The notes under the pieces are model-generated. The model saw nothing but the letters and a program-made list of their open reading frames with translations, ran no database searches and was not told the DNA's origin. Positions 25,301 through 36,518 of a stretch of DNA of 64,000 nucleotides are shown here, piece after piece. The stretch is from Ectocarpus siliculosus (lineage: Eukaryota; Sar; Phaeophyceae; Ectocarpales; Ectocarpaceae): contig FN649732.1 of NCBI GenBank assembly GCA_000310025.1, forward strand, positions 1,345,511-1,409,510. The letters run 5' to 3'. Each line of letters opens with the position of its first letter. Position 1 is the stretch's first letter. The position numbers and the translations under genes are program-made.

Positions 25301-28300
25301 AGAACCTCAGCCTGAGCATAGGGTATAATCAATGCCCATCACATGCCCGATATTCCTGCATCACGCCACCTCGTACTGCTGCGTGCGTTGTTACCATACC
25401 ATTCATATTTTATTCCATGAGTGACAGGTGCTCGTTACTTCGCACCATTTAAGTCAATGCGTCGACCCTTCTGTAGGAATCACTTCCAGAAGCGAGCGCA
25501 TGGAACAGCAGCGAGGTCACAATAATTGAGCTTGCTCTCGTGTTCCACCCTTTTTTTGTCGTCGTCGAGGGAACACTTGTATTTTAGACAAGGGGGAGGA
25601 GATCAGGGTGGTGCATTGAACGAGTGGATCACGATTTAAAGCGACAGCCTGATGAGCGACTGTATCCTGGCACGCTTTACTTCTTCCTTGCTTTGGTCAG
25701 CCGTCGATCACAAAAATATAACTCTTCTGTCATTCGGATATAGTCTATTCAATGTGGCGTACGTACGTGCCGGGGAGAGGCCAAACCACTTCTTCTTGTG
25801 GAGGCCACACGCAACAACAACTCCGAATGATAGCCTGATCGGATGAATGGACCAACGAGGAACGTTGAACATATTGTAGTACGCGTGCAGTCCGTCCTGG
25901 AGCGACAGCCGTTTTTACTAATTGCATGGTTAACAAATCGTTTTCACTCGTATACCGTATTCGTCCTGTCGCTCTCAGGTTGGGCGGGCGTACAACATGG
26001 AGAAGGCGGCGTCGGGGAGATCGAGGCGACAATCTGCCAACATCAACGTCAGCCAGCTCATGACCCTTCCTGTGAGTATCGCTTTGGTGCCTACGGTACA
26101 CTCCATAATGAGTTCTTCCGCTGTTAATGATCAAGGGTTGGCTACGGTCGACGCACATTTTAGGTTCCTTTAGAAATCCCTTCAGAGGGCTGGCTTCCGC
26201 CCAGTAGAAACGTTGCCGGAAGATGTACTTGAACCAGTGTGAGCACGTTTTTGCAGTTATCGGTGCTCTGTTTTACTGTCCAAATCTTTTCAAATGAAAC
26301 TTGGCCTCTTTTTTCTCCCGCTGATACGGAATACCCGACGCTCAGCCATTCGCTGCTGTTGAAAAATGGCACAAGGTCACCACTACCTCCACAACAGCAA
26401 TACCACGCATATCCGGTCGGCGTTTCTCACAACATGGCACCATTCACTATTCACACAACGGATTTCTCTGAACGCACTCGTGTCGATCGGTGATTGCTAC
26501 AGGGGGCGCGAAGTACCGGAGGGGCCAAGCCAGGGGCGGGCTCCATTCTGTACGAGGTAGACGAAAGCAGCCAGATGGACGAGGAAACGGAAGATGAAGA
26601 ACACGCCGAGCACGAGGTAACCTTGATAGATCTGAAACTGCAGGTTTCGAGCCCCCTGGGGCAACACCCTGTCGCCGCTTCGTGTTGTTCCCGTCACTTC
26701 TAACCAATCGGTGAATGTTTTGGAATCCTGATTACATGTATGTATGTGTTCATCGACTTGGTACGCACGCGTGCCCCACCGACTTCATGTACAATGGGCA
26801 GCCTCTAATGTGTGTGCTTGCGTGACCAACTACAGTCGCGCTAGGCATGTTTTACGGAGCTCGGAGTCATGCGATGGGGTCTTGGAATAGTATGTTGCAT
26901 TGTTTGTTCGCGTACGCTTTGCGGCAAGCAAAAAACAGCCTTGGGAAACAGAGCTGTCGTCAAAACAAATGACCCCAGCGGTAGGTAGCAGGCGTGCACT
27001 ATCTACACCGTATTGAACCCTCGTGTCCATTGACAAAAACGTTTGCAGTAGTTGACGTGGTAACGTGCAAATAGACAGGAGCTGGGTCGTTTCGTTCATC
27101 GATAATCTCTACTCTGCGTCTAGGATGTCGAGGACGACGCGCGCTTAGAGGCAGCAGCGAACCAACAGCCTTTGATACATTTGATCTTGCCCTTCTGCAA
27201 ACGGCAGGCGCTTCTCGACTTGATGCCGATGTGGCCGGGAATAGCACCGGAGGCGCAAAAGGCCCTGGTGGATCACATCACATCCAGGCATTTCTTGGAC
27301 TGGGGGTTCGACGTCTTTAAGCTGGAGGTATTCCTTACCCTTGTGTCCGACCAATGTGTTCTGCTACAATTCCCATCAAAATGATTGTTTTCCGAGCCAA
27401 TGTGTTTTTTAAATTTTGTTGTGATTCTGTCATCCATAGCTAGCTACTTACGCGTGTTTGTCTGGTTGTTTTTTGGCTCAAGCCTGGGGGCCGGACTCAT
27501 GATCAGGTATCCCCAGAAGTCTCCAAGGTTAGGGTTAGGGTTAGGGTTAGGGTTAGGCACACTTGCGTTTTTTTTATGACCATGGTTCGGCCCTGACTGT
27601 TGGGAGGCTGTGAATATAGCCTCGGTTGCACACCGCAGTCGCCCTTGAAGGATTTCCCTCCGTTAGGGCGTCATGCGGTAACCCCTCATTCGTCAACTGC
27701 TCTGCAAAAATGTCGCAAGCACGAACGCCAACAATGTGGTGTGTTCCGCATTTGCGTACTTTTTCCTCGACCGTATTCAGCAGGGATACATGGTCGAAAC
27801 GTACTCTGTGGAAACAAACGTTGCGAAACTCACCATTCGTGTGTCTTTGGTGCCCGTCCCATTGTTTCCATCTGCCTGTTCGTAGGAACTGTCGGGGGGG
27901 CATGCGCTTTGGTACACGGGGACCCTAACGCTCTACCACTACAACTTCGTTGGCGTCTTCAGCGTCAACCCAGCGGTGAGACGGAAATGAAAGCACGGCC
28001 ACTCTTGCCGCTGTTCGCTGTCGCATTGGTGTCGCTGCTGTGGTGGTCGTAGTCGCTGTCGTGGTGGTCGTAGTCGCTGCTGTGGTGGTCGTAGTCGCTG
28101 TCGTGGTGGTCGTAGTCGCTGTCGTCCTCGTCCTCGTCCTCGTCCTCGTCGCCGCCGTTGTTGAAGTCTGACCCGTACGAAGTTGCTTTCACGTAGCTCC
28201 ACGAGCTGCCTTAGGTTCTCGCACAAACCACCGAAATTGAACATTGTAGGCATGTATCTATAAGTACGGGGAAGAGGTTTCTTTTTCCCGCAAACAAGCA

Positions 28301-31300
28301 GGAAGCTCTTCGGAACTTCATCCTATACACAACCAGCTGCCGCACGGTATTGTACTTGCCTCCCGCATTTCCTGTGTCTGCGGTACGGAAACGCCTCCCA
28401 AGAGAGCTAGCGTTCGCCTCCTCCAAACTTGACTGCTTCTCCCCCATGCCATCCGGCCATAATACTGCATCTCAAGGCCTCGTGATAATTGCGAGATCAT
28501 CATCTGATGCTCTGGCCATCGCTCGCAGTTTCCATCTCCCGCATGGCCCAACTGCATGGAAATCATTCGTTTCTTCGAGTCGGAAATACTCTTTCTTTCG
28601 TTCAACCTCGCGCCTCCCGCCCACCACTCGTTGACCCTGGTGGTGCCTTTTCGAACCGCAGAACTTATCACGGTTCTTGACCCACGTGGAACAGAACTAT
28701 TGCTACGACCCCGCGGCTCCCAACCCGTACCACACTTCCGTTCACGCCGCCGACGTCACGCTCACCGTGGCGCATTTTTGCGAGAACTCGGTGAGAAGTG
28801 GATCAGTTTTTCTCGTTTCTTGGGTTATTGTTGATGTTGGTGTTTAGTTGGGAAGGTAGCGGAGGTGTGATTGGGTTTAGTTTTCTATCACATGATGTTT
28901 TCTCCCGTAATAAAGGACACCGAAAACATGGGCCTACGTGACGGAGCGACTATCATCCGGTTTTCGGAATCGCTGCTGCATGCTTGCTTTTCACGGGGAA
29001 AAAAGTATGTACGATGTTTGATATCAACAAGAGACCGTCATCCATCGGAAAAAAAAAAGACAGGAAGAAGCGAGAGCGACAGCGAAAACGAATCCAACAA
29101 CCAGAAACGATTTCACATGTTCAAGAGTCCGACTGGCCTCTTGTATCAGCTACTTAGCGCTGTTGCTCTCTCTGCTCCCTTCTCCCCCCCTCTCTTTTCT
29201 CTCTATTGCATCAGATAATCGCTTCGGGAATCAAAGCGTTGCAAGGCTTTGCCTTGCTCGTCTCAGCGATAGTGCACGACTACCGACACAGGGGAGTGAA
29301 CAACGGCTACTTGATAAAGGTATGGCCATGCGCACCTACGTACCGCGCCTATTTGAATCGTAGTTCATACCCCTTCCGTTAGGGTGGAAGCAATGACACG
29401 GTTCGTCGCAATGTCTTGTCGTGTATCGTTTGGTCGCCCGCTCGTTATCTGACTCACTGTGTGATCACGGGTTGAACAAGTCGTTAGAGTCATCACCAAT
29501 TCCATAAGGAAGACAGATCACACTTCGAAGAAAGACAAATACGTGATACCGAGACCGAAGATATTACCTCAACAGGAGCATTGGGAACAACCCGCGACAT
29601 TGTCCACGATTCAATAATTATTTTTGTCCGGACGTCACTCCCAAACACCTCGTCAACACCCCACATCACCAAGAGCAGCAAAGTCAACAACAGCACCTAC
29701 TTTTCCGTGACAAAAAATGCATCAGGTCAAGGACGCCCTAGCCACAAGGTACAACGACGGTTCGGTGCTGGAGAACTTCCACATCTCGGAGGCCTTCAAG
29801 GTGCTGTATGACGAGGAGACCAACATCCTGGACGGACTAAGCGCCGATGACGCGAGACATTTCCGGCAACTCGTCATCAAGGTGTGCCCGCACGGACGAT
29901 AGGATGAATCGACGAGTCGAACACGTGCTTTTCGAAGTGCCGAGTAGAGCACTCCAAGTTAGACAGGTGCCAATGAAAAGGTGTTTGGCCGGAATCGTTC
30001 ACTGCCTGTCAGCGCAGGTAGTCTCGTTTGGCCGAGATGATGTGGGTTAGCCCAGCGGTTTGTTCTCTGGGTGCCATCCGGCGTATCCTCCTGACTGCTA
30101 AACAGCTACCATACCAATATCCCACCCCGTTTCACCCCGAATCAGAATTGCGGCCGTGATCAAGACACACCCATCTTTGCGTTGCTCCTGTTTGAACTCA
30201 GCCACAAGAGACAGCATAGACCAGCTAGTGCACAGCATGTTACGGCCATGCATAGCAAAGTTTGCGCCAGTATGTTTGTGACGGTCAACGCCACCCGTAG
30301 ACTCGGCCGAGCACATAGCACAATGGCCTTGCCGGTCATTCACACCACGGCCCCCTCAAGGGAAGAGTAGACGACCCAAAAGAGCCGCGAGACCGACCTC
30401 GCCGACATGCACGAGCAAAGAACGCGATGCACGAACCTTTCCAAATCCAACCCAACCTTACCTAACCCTTTCCGTAGCCAATTTGTTTGGACGATTGGAA
30501 GGAAGAAAAACAGACATTGGCCCCAACAAGACAGTCCTCGCAACCGATTCTCGCCGACGGGCTCGAGGACACAAGTTTTTCCCTTACCGTTCCGCCAGTA
30601 ACCTCGCCTTATTGAGGCCTTCCCAACCCATTGCTAGTCAAACCACCATAGTCAGTCAAACCAACTCAGCCCAACCACCTCCTCCTCGATCCTGCAGATA
30701 ATCCTGGCAACCGATCTCGCCCACGGGTTTGAGTACGTTGCTCGGTTTAAGGCGTCGACAACGTCGAAAGGGGGTAGGAGAGCTAGCATCGTGCCCGACA
30801 TGGGGCGGGAGGGAACATCGACACCGGGTTTGATCGGGGCCCCGGGGAGCCCCGGGGGGATGGTGGGCCCGCCGAAGGGGGGGGCAACGAAGGATCCGCT
30901 CCAGGCACAGATTCTGCTCATGCAGATGGTCATAAAGGTGAGCGTGCAACAATGTCGTCGTTCAGCATTGATGGACGGATCGACCAATGGGTTCATCTGG
31001 TCGCTTGCCACAACGACTTGCAGTCGGCTGCGGCTTTGATGACCTTCGTTGATGGATGGGCGGGTGGATGCATGGATAGGTCTCAGCTGTGAGGTGTTCT
31101 GTTCCTTTGGTACCGATTTTGATGATACAGTGTTGAAGAGTCAACTCAACGATGAACGGATGGATGGGTGCACATACGGAGGCGTTCATGTCTTTTGCTA
31201 CTTTTCACAGGAACATCGTGTTTGGGGGGTCGGGGTAAGGATTATGGATATGTGGTGCGGCAGTGCTGCCACGTTGATGTTTTGCTCTCGTTAGAAGTAG

Positions 31301-32269
31301 TACCCTCTTGAAACTGCGATGAACCATCAACGTTCAGCACCACTAGACGAGCAACACGCAGCAACGTATGACCCTCTCAACAGCCCCCATCCCCTCCCCT
31401 GTCCGCTATCCTTGCTGCACGAAAACGTCCCACGGGAAAAGGTGGCCGACGTGTCTCATCCGATGAAGCCATGGGATTTGCACGAGAGATGGACAAGACT
31501 AATTACCGGTGAGAACGAGGAAGATGCGTCCGTGCATGGAGTAGCTGCGCACAAGGACCACGACACGTGCGGTGTTCGCACGACGTCAACAACGAAGGCA
31601 CCCTTTGGTCAATGCTATTGCCGTCTACGATTTGCCCGCGCGGTTTATCTCGGACATTATTAGTCTCTCTGGTACGTCGCACCCGTTGCCCATTTCACAT
31701 CCCAACTCAACACGAAAGACACTCATACGGTATCTCATCTTCCTCTGTTTGTTGTTTCAGAGGAGTTCCATCGCCAAGGCGACCTAGAGGCGGAGAAAGG
31801 AGTGCCGGTATCTCCGCTCTGCAGCCGCGAGGGGCACAACCAGGCCAAGAGCCAGTGCGACTTTGTCAACTTCGTCGTGAGGCCCTGCGCGGTAAGACCA
31901 CGAACAGCGAGACGTCATACTCGCCGTCAACGGGATTGACTCAACGACCACAACACCACATACCACACGACAGCGGAGGCAAAACCAACCCACATCCTAC
32001 CAAGGGACGGCAGTTCGGCTACAAGTTATTGATGACGTCGAGTCATCCGCGATTGCTATGTCAAATCGCAGGTTTCCTTCCTACTCCCCTCGACGGGGCC
32101 AGCTCACCCCGTGCCTGACAACAACCTGCCAATGATTTTGCCCTCTTGTCCGCCGTGCGATTTGCCGACAACAACGACACCAACCACTTCCGTGCGTCAG
32201 ACGGTGTTTTCCGAGTTCTGCAAGGACAGGATTTGGGTCACGACGCTCGAGAGCAACTACCGAAGGTGA
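19304..32269 (+). CDS. Membrane-anchored 3',5'-cyclic nucleotide phosphodiesterase (PDE)
   Basis: Hydrolyses cAMP and/or cGMP. Exons seen: 19304-19486; about 20574-20662 and a piece ending 21072 (join unsettled); 22894-22982, 23667-23859, 24774-24848, 25979-26071, 26503-26616, 27124-27327, 27886-27975, 28662-28790, 29215-29319, 29726-29881, 30698-30937, 31442-31508, 31761-31891, 32201-32269. From 22894 all phases fit. Exon 1 has two hydrophobic segments (TGVASLVLILVAFVL; LFPLLMTAAAFVLQ), suggesting an integral membrane enzyme. The catalytic domain starts near DWGFDVFKLE, then NPYHTSVHAADV, VHDYRHRGVNN, YNDGSVLENFH, ILATDLAHGF, VADVSHPMKPWDLHERW, EEFHRQGDLE and SQCDFVNFVV. Metal-binding His/Asp residues and the substrate Gln are present; Asn after the first His is Thr. 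A Gly/Pro-rich loop follows ILATD. The last exon reads straight into TGA; an overlapping good donor (GTGAGG) leaves a longer C-terminus possible. Confidence 0.85.
23271..23470. repeat. Two head-to-tail copies of a 100-bp unit
   Basis: 23271-23370 and 23371-23470 are the same length and differ at only a few positions. Each unit contains the palindrome-like GTACGGC..GCCGTGCC. The array lies in a PDE intron, just upstream of the exon at 23667, and carries no open frame of note. Confidence 0.85.
24958..25066. repeat. tRNA-like dispersed repeat, copy 2 (in a PDE intron)
   Basis: The right part has a pol III A-box match TAGCATAAGTGG at 25001-25012, a perfect 4-bp D-stem (GCAT/ATGC) and an exact B-box GGTTCGAATCC at 25046-25056, with tRNA-like spacing. 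Anticodon and acceptor stems do not pair, so it is not a working tRNA. The left part (24958-24979) is an inverted copy of the A-box half, giving a hairpin with arms about 24960-24979 and 24999-25022. The left block is shared with 3508-3529. Confidence 0.6.
27529..27556. repeat. Internal telomere-type repeat, (TTAGGG)4.5
   Basis: About four and a half exact TTAGGG copies on the + strand, inside the PDE intron 27328-27885 and flanked by ordinary intron sequence. Confidence 0.9.
28031..28155. repeat. 21-bp minisatellite (4 copies) followed by (GTCCTC)n
   Basis: Four units of the form GTCGCTG(C/T)..GTGGTGGTCGTA at 28031-28114, then a CTCGTC run to about 28150, inside PDE intron 27976-28661. The minus strand stays open and would read Asp/Tyr/His-rich repeats, but the intron is fixed by PDE motifs on both sides, so this is treated as non-coding. 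Confidence 0.85.
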
Positions 32270-34844
32270 GGGTTCTAGGGTTTTCGCGTTGTACCACCAG
32301 AACCTTCGAGGTTCTCCCCTAGCAGAGAGGACGATACTCCCGCGGAGAGGAAGATATTGAACATCGGCACTTTCCCAGGTGTAGGGACAGATGCGTTGCA
32401 CTCACGTTCGAAGTGCTGCCGAAAATGAGGGCGTTCTGTGTAGGAGCTGCATAGCATAAATGGCATGGCAGAAAAATACTCTAGAGCAAAGAACCTTCGA
32501 AAGCGAGTTGCGTCAATGTCATCATCAATGCCAGTGTGCGACCGATATTTTAACCTCCCAAACCCTCACAGTCTAGGGAAGCGCAGGAGCACTACGAATT
32601 TCGGGTAGGGATTTCCCGCCACGTAAAAACTCGCGCTACTTGGCCTCCAGCAGCAGTCTCTCCTTGGCTATTTTCAGAATTGCCAGACACCCTACAAGTT
32701 GTTTGCTGAACATGTTTCGAACGCCCCCGCCCCGCGCGGCGCCCTCCCTGCCCCCCCTGTTGCGTTTTCGGCATGAACGTTCTTGGACTGCCGGCAAAGG
32801 TGGTTGAGCATGGCATCTTGACAGCTCTTTGCATTGCTTGGATTGTGTGGCGGCATTCTCAGTGTGTGGCGTTATCAGTACTTCATGATGTTTTATTTGA
32901 ATCTCCCATTTTCGATTCAGGACTGCAGTTAGACAACCCCCACTTCAGAACTTGAATCTTTAGAACTGGAGCCTAGAATATTTTTTAACAACTAGACCTT
33001 GACCTAAACCAATGTGGTATTCGGCTAATCCCCCCCCACCCCGACAGTCTCTATTCTATAGTCAGTCGGTGCTGGTTTCCTCGAAGAGGAAATGCAACTC
33101 GAGCCCCCCCGGCAAATTAAGAGTTTTGCGTGTGGGCGACGGTTGGTTCTGTACATAGAGGCTGGGAGGATTGCGTCATCGAACATCGCGAGAAGAGAAC
33201 GTGCGACACGATGAGTCAGTATGTTTCAGGGAAGCGGGTTTACCGAGTGTTATCTGCGTTGAATAGCATGTAGCCGCGGGGTTAAATTGCTCGGAGAATC
33301 TAGCAAGGTGTTGGTGAAAGTACCTCGCATGTGCGGCGAGAGAGGAGTAGAAGGCGTGTGAGAGAAAGAAATGGAGGCGCGCCAGGCAAGCGTCCAGTGG
33401 AAAACTACAGCACAGCTTTTGATGTCCGCTTTTATATTTTTGTTCAGTTTTCGTTGCCGTTTGTCCGGGTGATGGGTGCGTAGCACCTGCTCAATAGCCA
33501 TTAGTGTTGGCACCCGCTCAAATTTCAACCGTATTCGTTTTTTACAGTTGTTGATAATGCAGTTGCTTTCATCGACGACACTTCTTCAGGGTCTTCCCGC
33601 GTACTCGCGTGTGTCGACAACGCTACGCAAACCTCTCTCTTTTTCGACTCGCAGGTCATTGTCCTGACTAGATCTCAGGTGGGCGGTTTCTTTTTCCATC
33701 CATATCAGTGGTACTGCTGTGTGAAACCGCGGCTTTCCGAGCTTGAAACCCTGCAAAAGCCAGCCCCGGGCTCTTGACCGTCCGTTCTATTTAGGGGTGG
33801 ACCGCATGTTCGTGTTGTTAATGCGGCGACTGGCTGGAGCTGCCGACGCTAGAGACGCGCTTGACATTTTCGTGTACGGGGTTGGCTGGTCGAAGCCAAT
33901 CTTCTTGTCTCATGCCCGCAGATCTCGCCGTGCTGGTTCCCGAAATAAGCAAACGTTAAGTCGAGGTCACGCCACATGCACGGCACATACCACCGACCAG
34001 ATCTGGCTTAGGTACCCCACCTAATAACTTGAGCCTGTGATTTTCATGCACAGAAAAAGTTGCACAACGAGACGAAAGTGCTCAAGCCGTAGCGGCGAGA
34101 CAGCGCGTTCCACGCCAGATGATCGATATCGAGGCATCACAACCAACAACAGAGGGCCCTCCTGAGGACACGAGTAGGTTCTAGAAACAGCGTGCCCTTA
34201 GTGCCAGTGCCATTAAGCCCTCCTGGGATATGTCACCCCTCCTCATTGTCACATCTCTCTCCGTTCGGAGGCAATCTGAAATCGAAGGAAAATTTCATGC
34301 TTGTTTCCTGTCCTTCAACTGTCTGCATCTTGTCTGTGCTCTCTACATCACCTTGAGTCACCTGGTAGCAACAAGTGATGACTAACGTTCAACTGAAATT
34401 CCGCGGTTGCAACGCCCGGTGGAAAGGAGATACAAAAAAAAAACATTGGAAGAGGACCAGCACGGTTGCCCGAGGCAAGCTGCGATCCCAATCGAAGGAA
34501 AATATCATATGCTTGTTTCCCGTCCTTCAGCAGAGGATACACAAACAGAGGCAGCACGAAAACATTTCCTGCATGGCCATGGCATCTGTCTCGCATTCCC
34601 AATAGGCGAAGACCGGAAGGTGGCAATACCGAAGCGATGACATGCCCGCTTTCTCCCCTCTCTATCTCTCGCTCTCACGATCACCCCGGAAAGCCTCGTT
34701 TCATCAACTGCCGTGTTGCTCAAAACACGAAAAACACAAGAATCCAAAGAGAAATCAAGGCAACGAACCAACAACAAATGAAGTTCAAGATCACGTTCAT
34801 GTTTTCGACAACAAATTTAATACAAAGAAGATTTTAACACCAAA
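32270..34844. other. Intergenic region, PDE to EMC5
   Basis: Between two converging genes; no supported gene. A longer PDE C-terminus could use this region (for example an exon at 34055-34093 ending in TAG), but no family motif supports it. The rest is low-complexity and short unsupported open frames. Confidence 0.45.
34816..34821 (-). terminator. Variant poly(A) signal ATTAAA of the EMC5 gene
   Basis: ATTAAA on the minus strand 24 nt after the EMC5 stop. Close spacing would make a very short 3' UTR. Confidence 0.3.
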
Positions 34845-35177
34845 TCACCGTTGGCTCGCCACCCGTCTCCTCAGCGATCTACCCCTGTGCTCAAACACTT
34901 CAAACTCTCGCGTTGACTCGGCCGAGTCCAGCGACTTCCCGCCCCCCGCGGCTCCCTTGATGGGCAAGAGCGCGTCGGCGCTGTACAAGACGCCAAACAC
35001 GCAGACGAAGAAGCCGACCAGGGCTTCGAGGGCCGCGTCGAGCGGAGCCGAGTCGCCGCCGCCGCCCCCCAACGCCGACGACGGTTTCTTGAACTGCTGG
35101 AAGTGTGCGGCGGAATAGCCAGCGTGGAGAAGGATCAACAGGCCTGCGGCCGAAACCACCGTTCCCAGGTGCACCAT
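34845..35177 (-). CDS. EMC5: ER membrane protein complex subunit 5 (EMC5/MMgT family)
   Basis: Single exon, 110 residues, about the normal length of the family. EMC5 is a small two-pass subunit of the ER membrane insertase that places tail-anchored and multi-pass proteins in the ER membrane; some relatives were named membrane magnesium transporters. Visible family marks: the first helix with LLILLHAGYSAAHF, a Gly-rich lumenal loop, the acidic start of helix two (LDAALEALVGFFVCVFGVL), and the C-terminal signature FEVFEHRGRSL, which matches the Phe-x-x-Phe-x-His-Arg-Gly-Arg end of animal MMGT1. The ATG at 35177 puts helix one right after the start, as in relatives. An in-frame upstream extension (to 35270) exists but would add a Cys-rich stretch not typical of the family. 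It is the only intronless gene found in the window. Confidence 0.9.
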   Translation of the reverse strand: MVHLGTVVSAAGLLILLHAGYSAAHFQQFKKPSSALGGGGGDSAPLDAALEALVGFFVCVFGVLYSADALLPIKGAAGGGKSLDSAESTREFEVFEHRGRSLRRRVASQR

Positions 35178-36518
35178 CCGACCACAGCAGCAAATAGTCA
35201 CAGAGGCAGCAGCCGCAAAGTCGGACGCCTGATGGAAGCGAGCATAGAAGGAACAGGGGAGGTAGGTCACTGTCGACGAACATAGAGGGTCGTCACAGGT
35301 ATAATAGAGGTAGAGAGGAATCTAATCTACATTTACCTTGCGCTACACAGGGCTACATTCAACAACAAGAGACAATCGCGTGGTTGCATGTATACGTCGG
35401 GCAGAGAGCTCGCCTGTCGAGAGCGCTTTTCCGTGTTCGCAAAAACCAAGTTGTAGGCGGTTACCTGTATCAACGTGCTGAATTATATAGAGCCCGCGGC
35501 CAGTTGAAACGACTTGGATGGGGAAACAACACCCTGCACAAACTCAAGCAATAGGGCGGACGCAAGGCAATAGGGATTCGTTCCCGTCCTCAACCACCTC
35601 AGAAACGCCGCAAGGGTTCCAGCGATCTCTATCATGTGGAGCCGTCGGAAACTCGGGTTCTATTGTCAGCAGTACAGCAGTGCGTACCGCCTCTGCGCAA
35701 GGGCGAGATCTGAACAAAATTACGAGAGAGAGGGAGGCTGCTGCTTTCCTGCGGCAAAACATGGAACTTTGGACGAGATAAAGGGGGGAAAAAACGCCAC
35801 GGCGCTCGTTCTCTGTAACCCACCACCAGATCTGGCTTCGCACGTGAGTGGTGCTGCAAGTGTTTCAACGGCACACCACCGAGCAGTTCCGCACACAGAA
35901 CACCGCCGTAAACACATTTCAGCTGTAGTACACTGCTGTGCACCATCAGAGGTACAGCACTAGTTGAGGACCATAAAGTGTGTATGGGATGTGCACATGC
36001 AAAAGGCTGCTGCAGAACACCTGATTGTCACGTCGACGAGGTGTCAGTGTTAGTTGCTGCAGTGGATGACTCTCTGCCGTTGCTCTACAGCTCGACAGCA
36101 GTGTCTGATGCGGTCGAACTATGTACACTGCTGTGTGGGACCAAACAACAGGTTGCCGGTAGCCGTGTCTCTTCGCTCTACCATCGATGAAAACAAATAC
36201 GAGACACACAACAAACACTGGAGATCATACCTGAAACAGAAGAGGGGTAGGCTGTACGTGGGCTCTCCTGTGATCGCTCCTTGTGTCCGGTCGTGTGCTG
36301 TGTGATGCCGGCTGCACCGATGCGATGCCGACTGCGAGCGAGCGGAGGGGGTGACGACATATTTCCGTACCACCTGGGTTGATACACGGTGCCCCTAACA
36401 TCGTGTGCAGGTGTCTGCTGTATCTCGCCGCATATGCATGTCACACATGGCGATATCACCCAACATCAACACATCAACGACGACGAAGACACGGCACGTT
36501 TCCCGCTAAGACTAAACC
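35178..36518. promoter_or_regulatory. Divergent intergenic region, EMC5 and EF-hand/Tic20 genes
   Basis: A 1.3-kb region between two genes transcribed outward. No supported coding sequence. The region is CA/GT-rich with several short open frames on both strands. Promoters and 5' UTRs of both genes should lie here. Confidence 0.4.

Noticed and set aside
31545-31680. PDE metal-site exon with RCSHDVNNEG, or the frame VYDLPARFISDIISLS
   Set aside because: The exon 31442-31508 gives the expected VADVSHPMKPWDLHERW and joins in phase to EEFHRQGD, so 31509-31760 is intron.
32070-32200. Longer PDE exon beginning VSFLLPSTGPAHPV
   Set aside because: In phase, but adds about 45 Pro/Thr-rich residues in the middle of a conserved helix pair. 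The acceptor at 32200 restores the family pattern.
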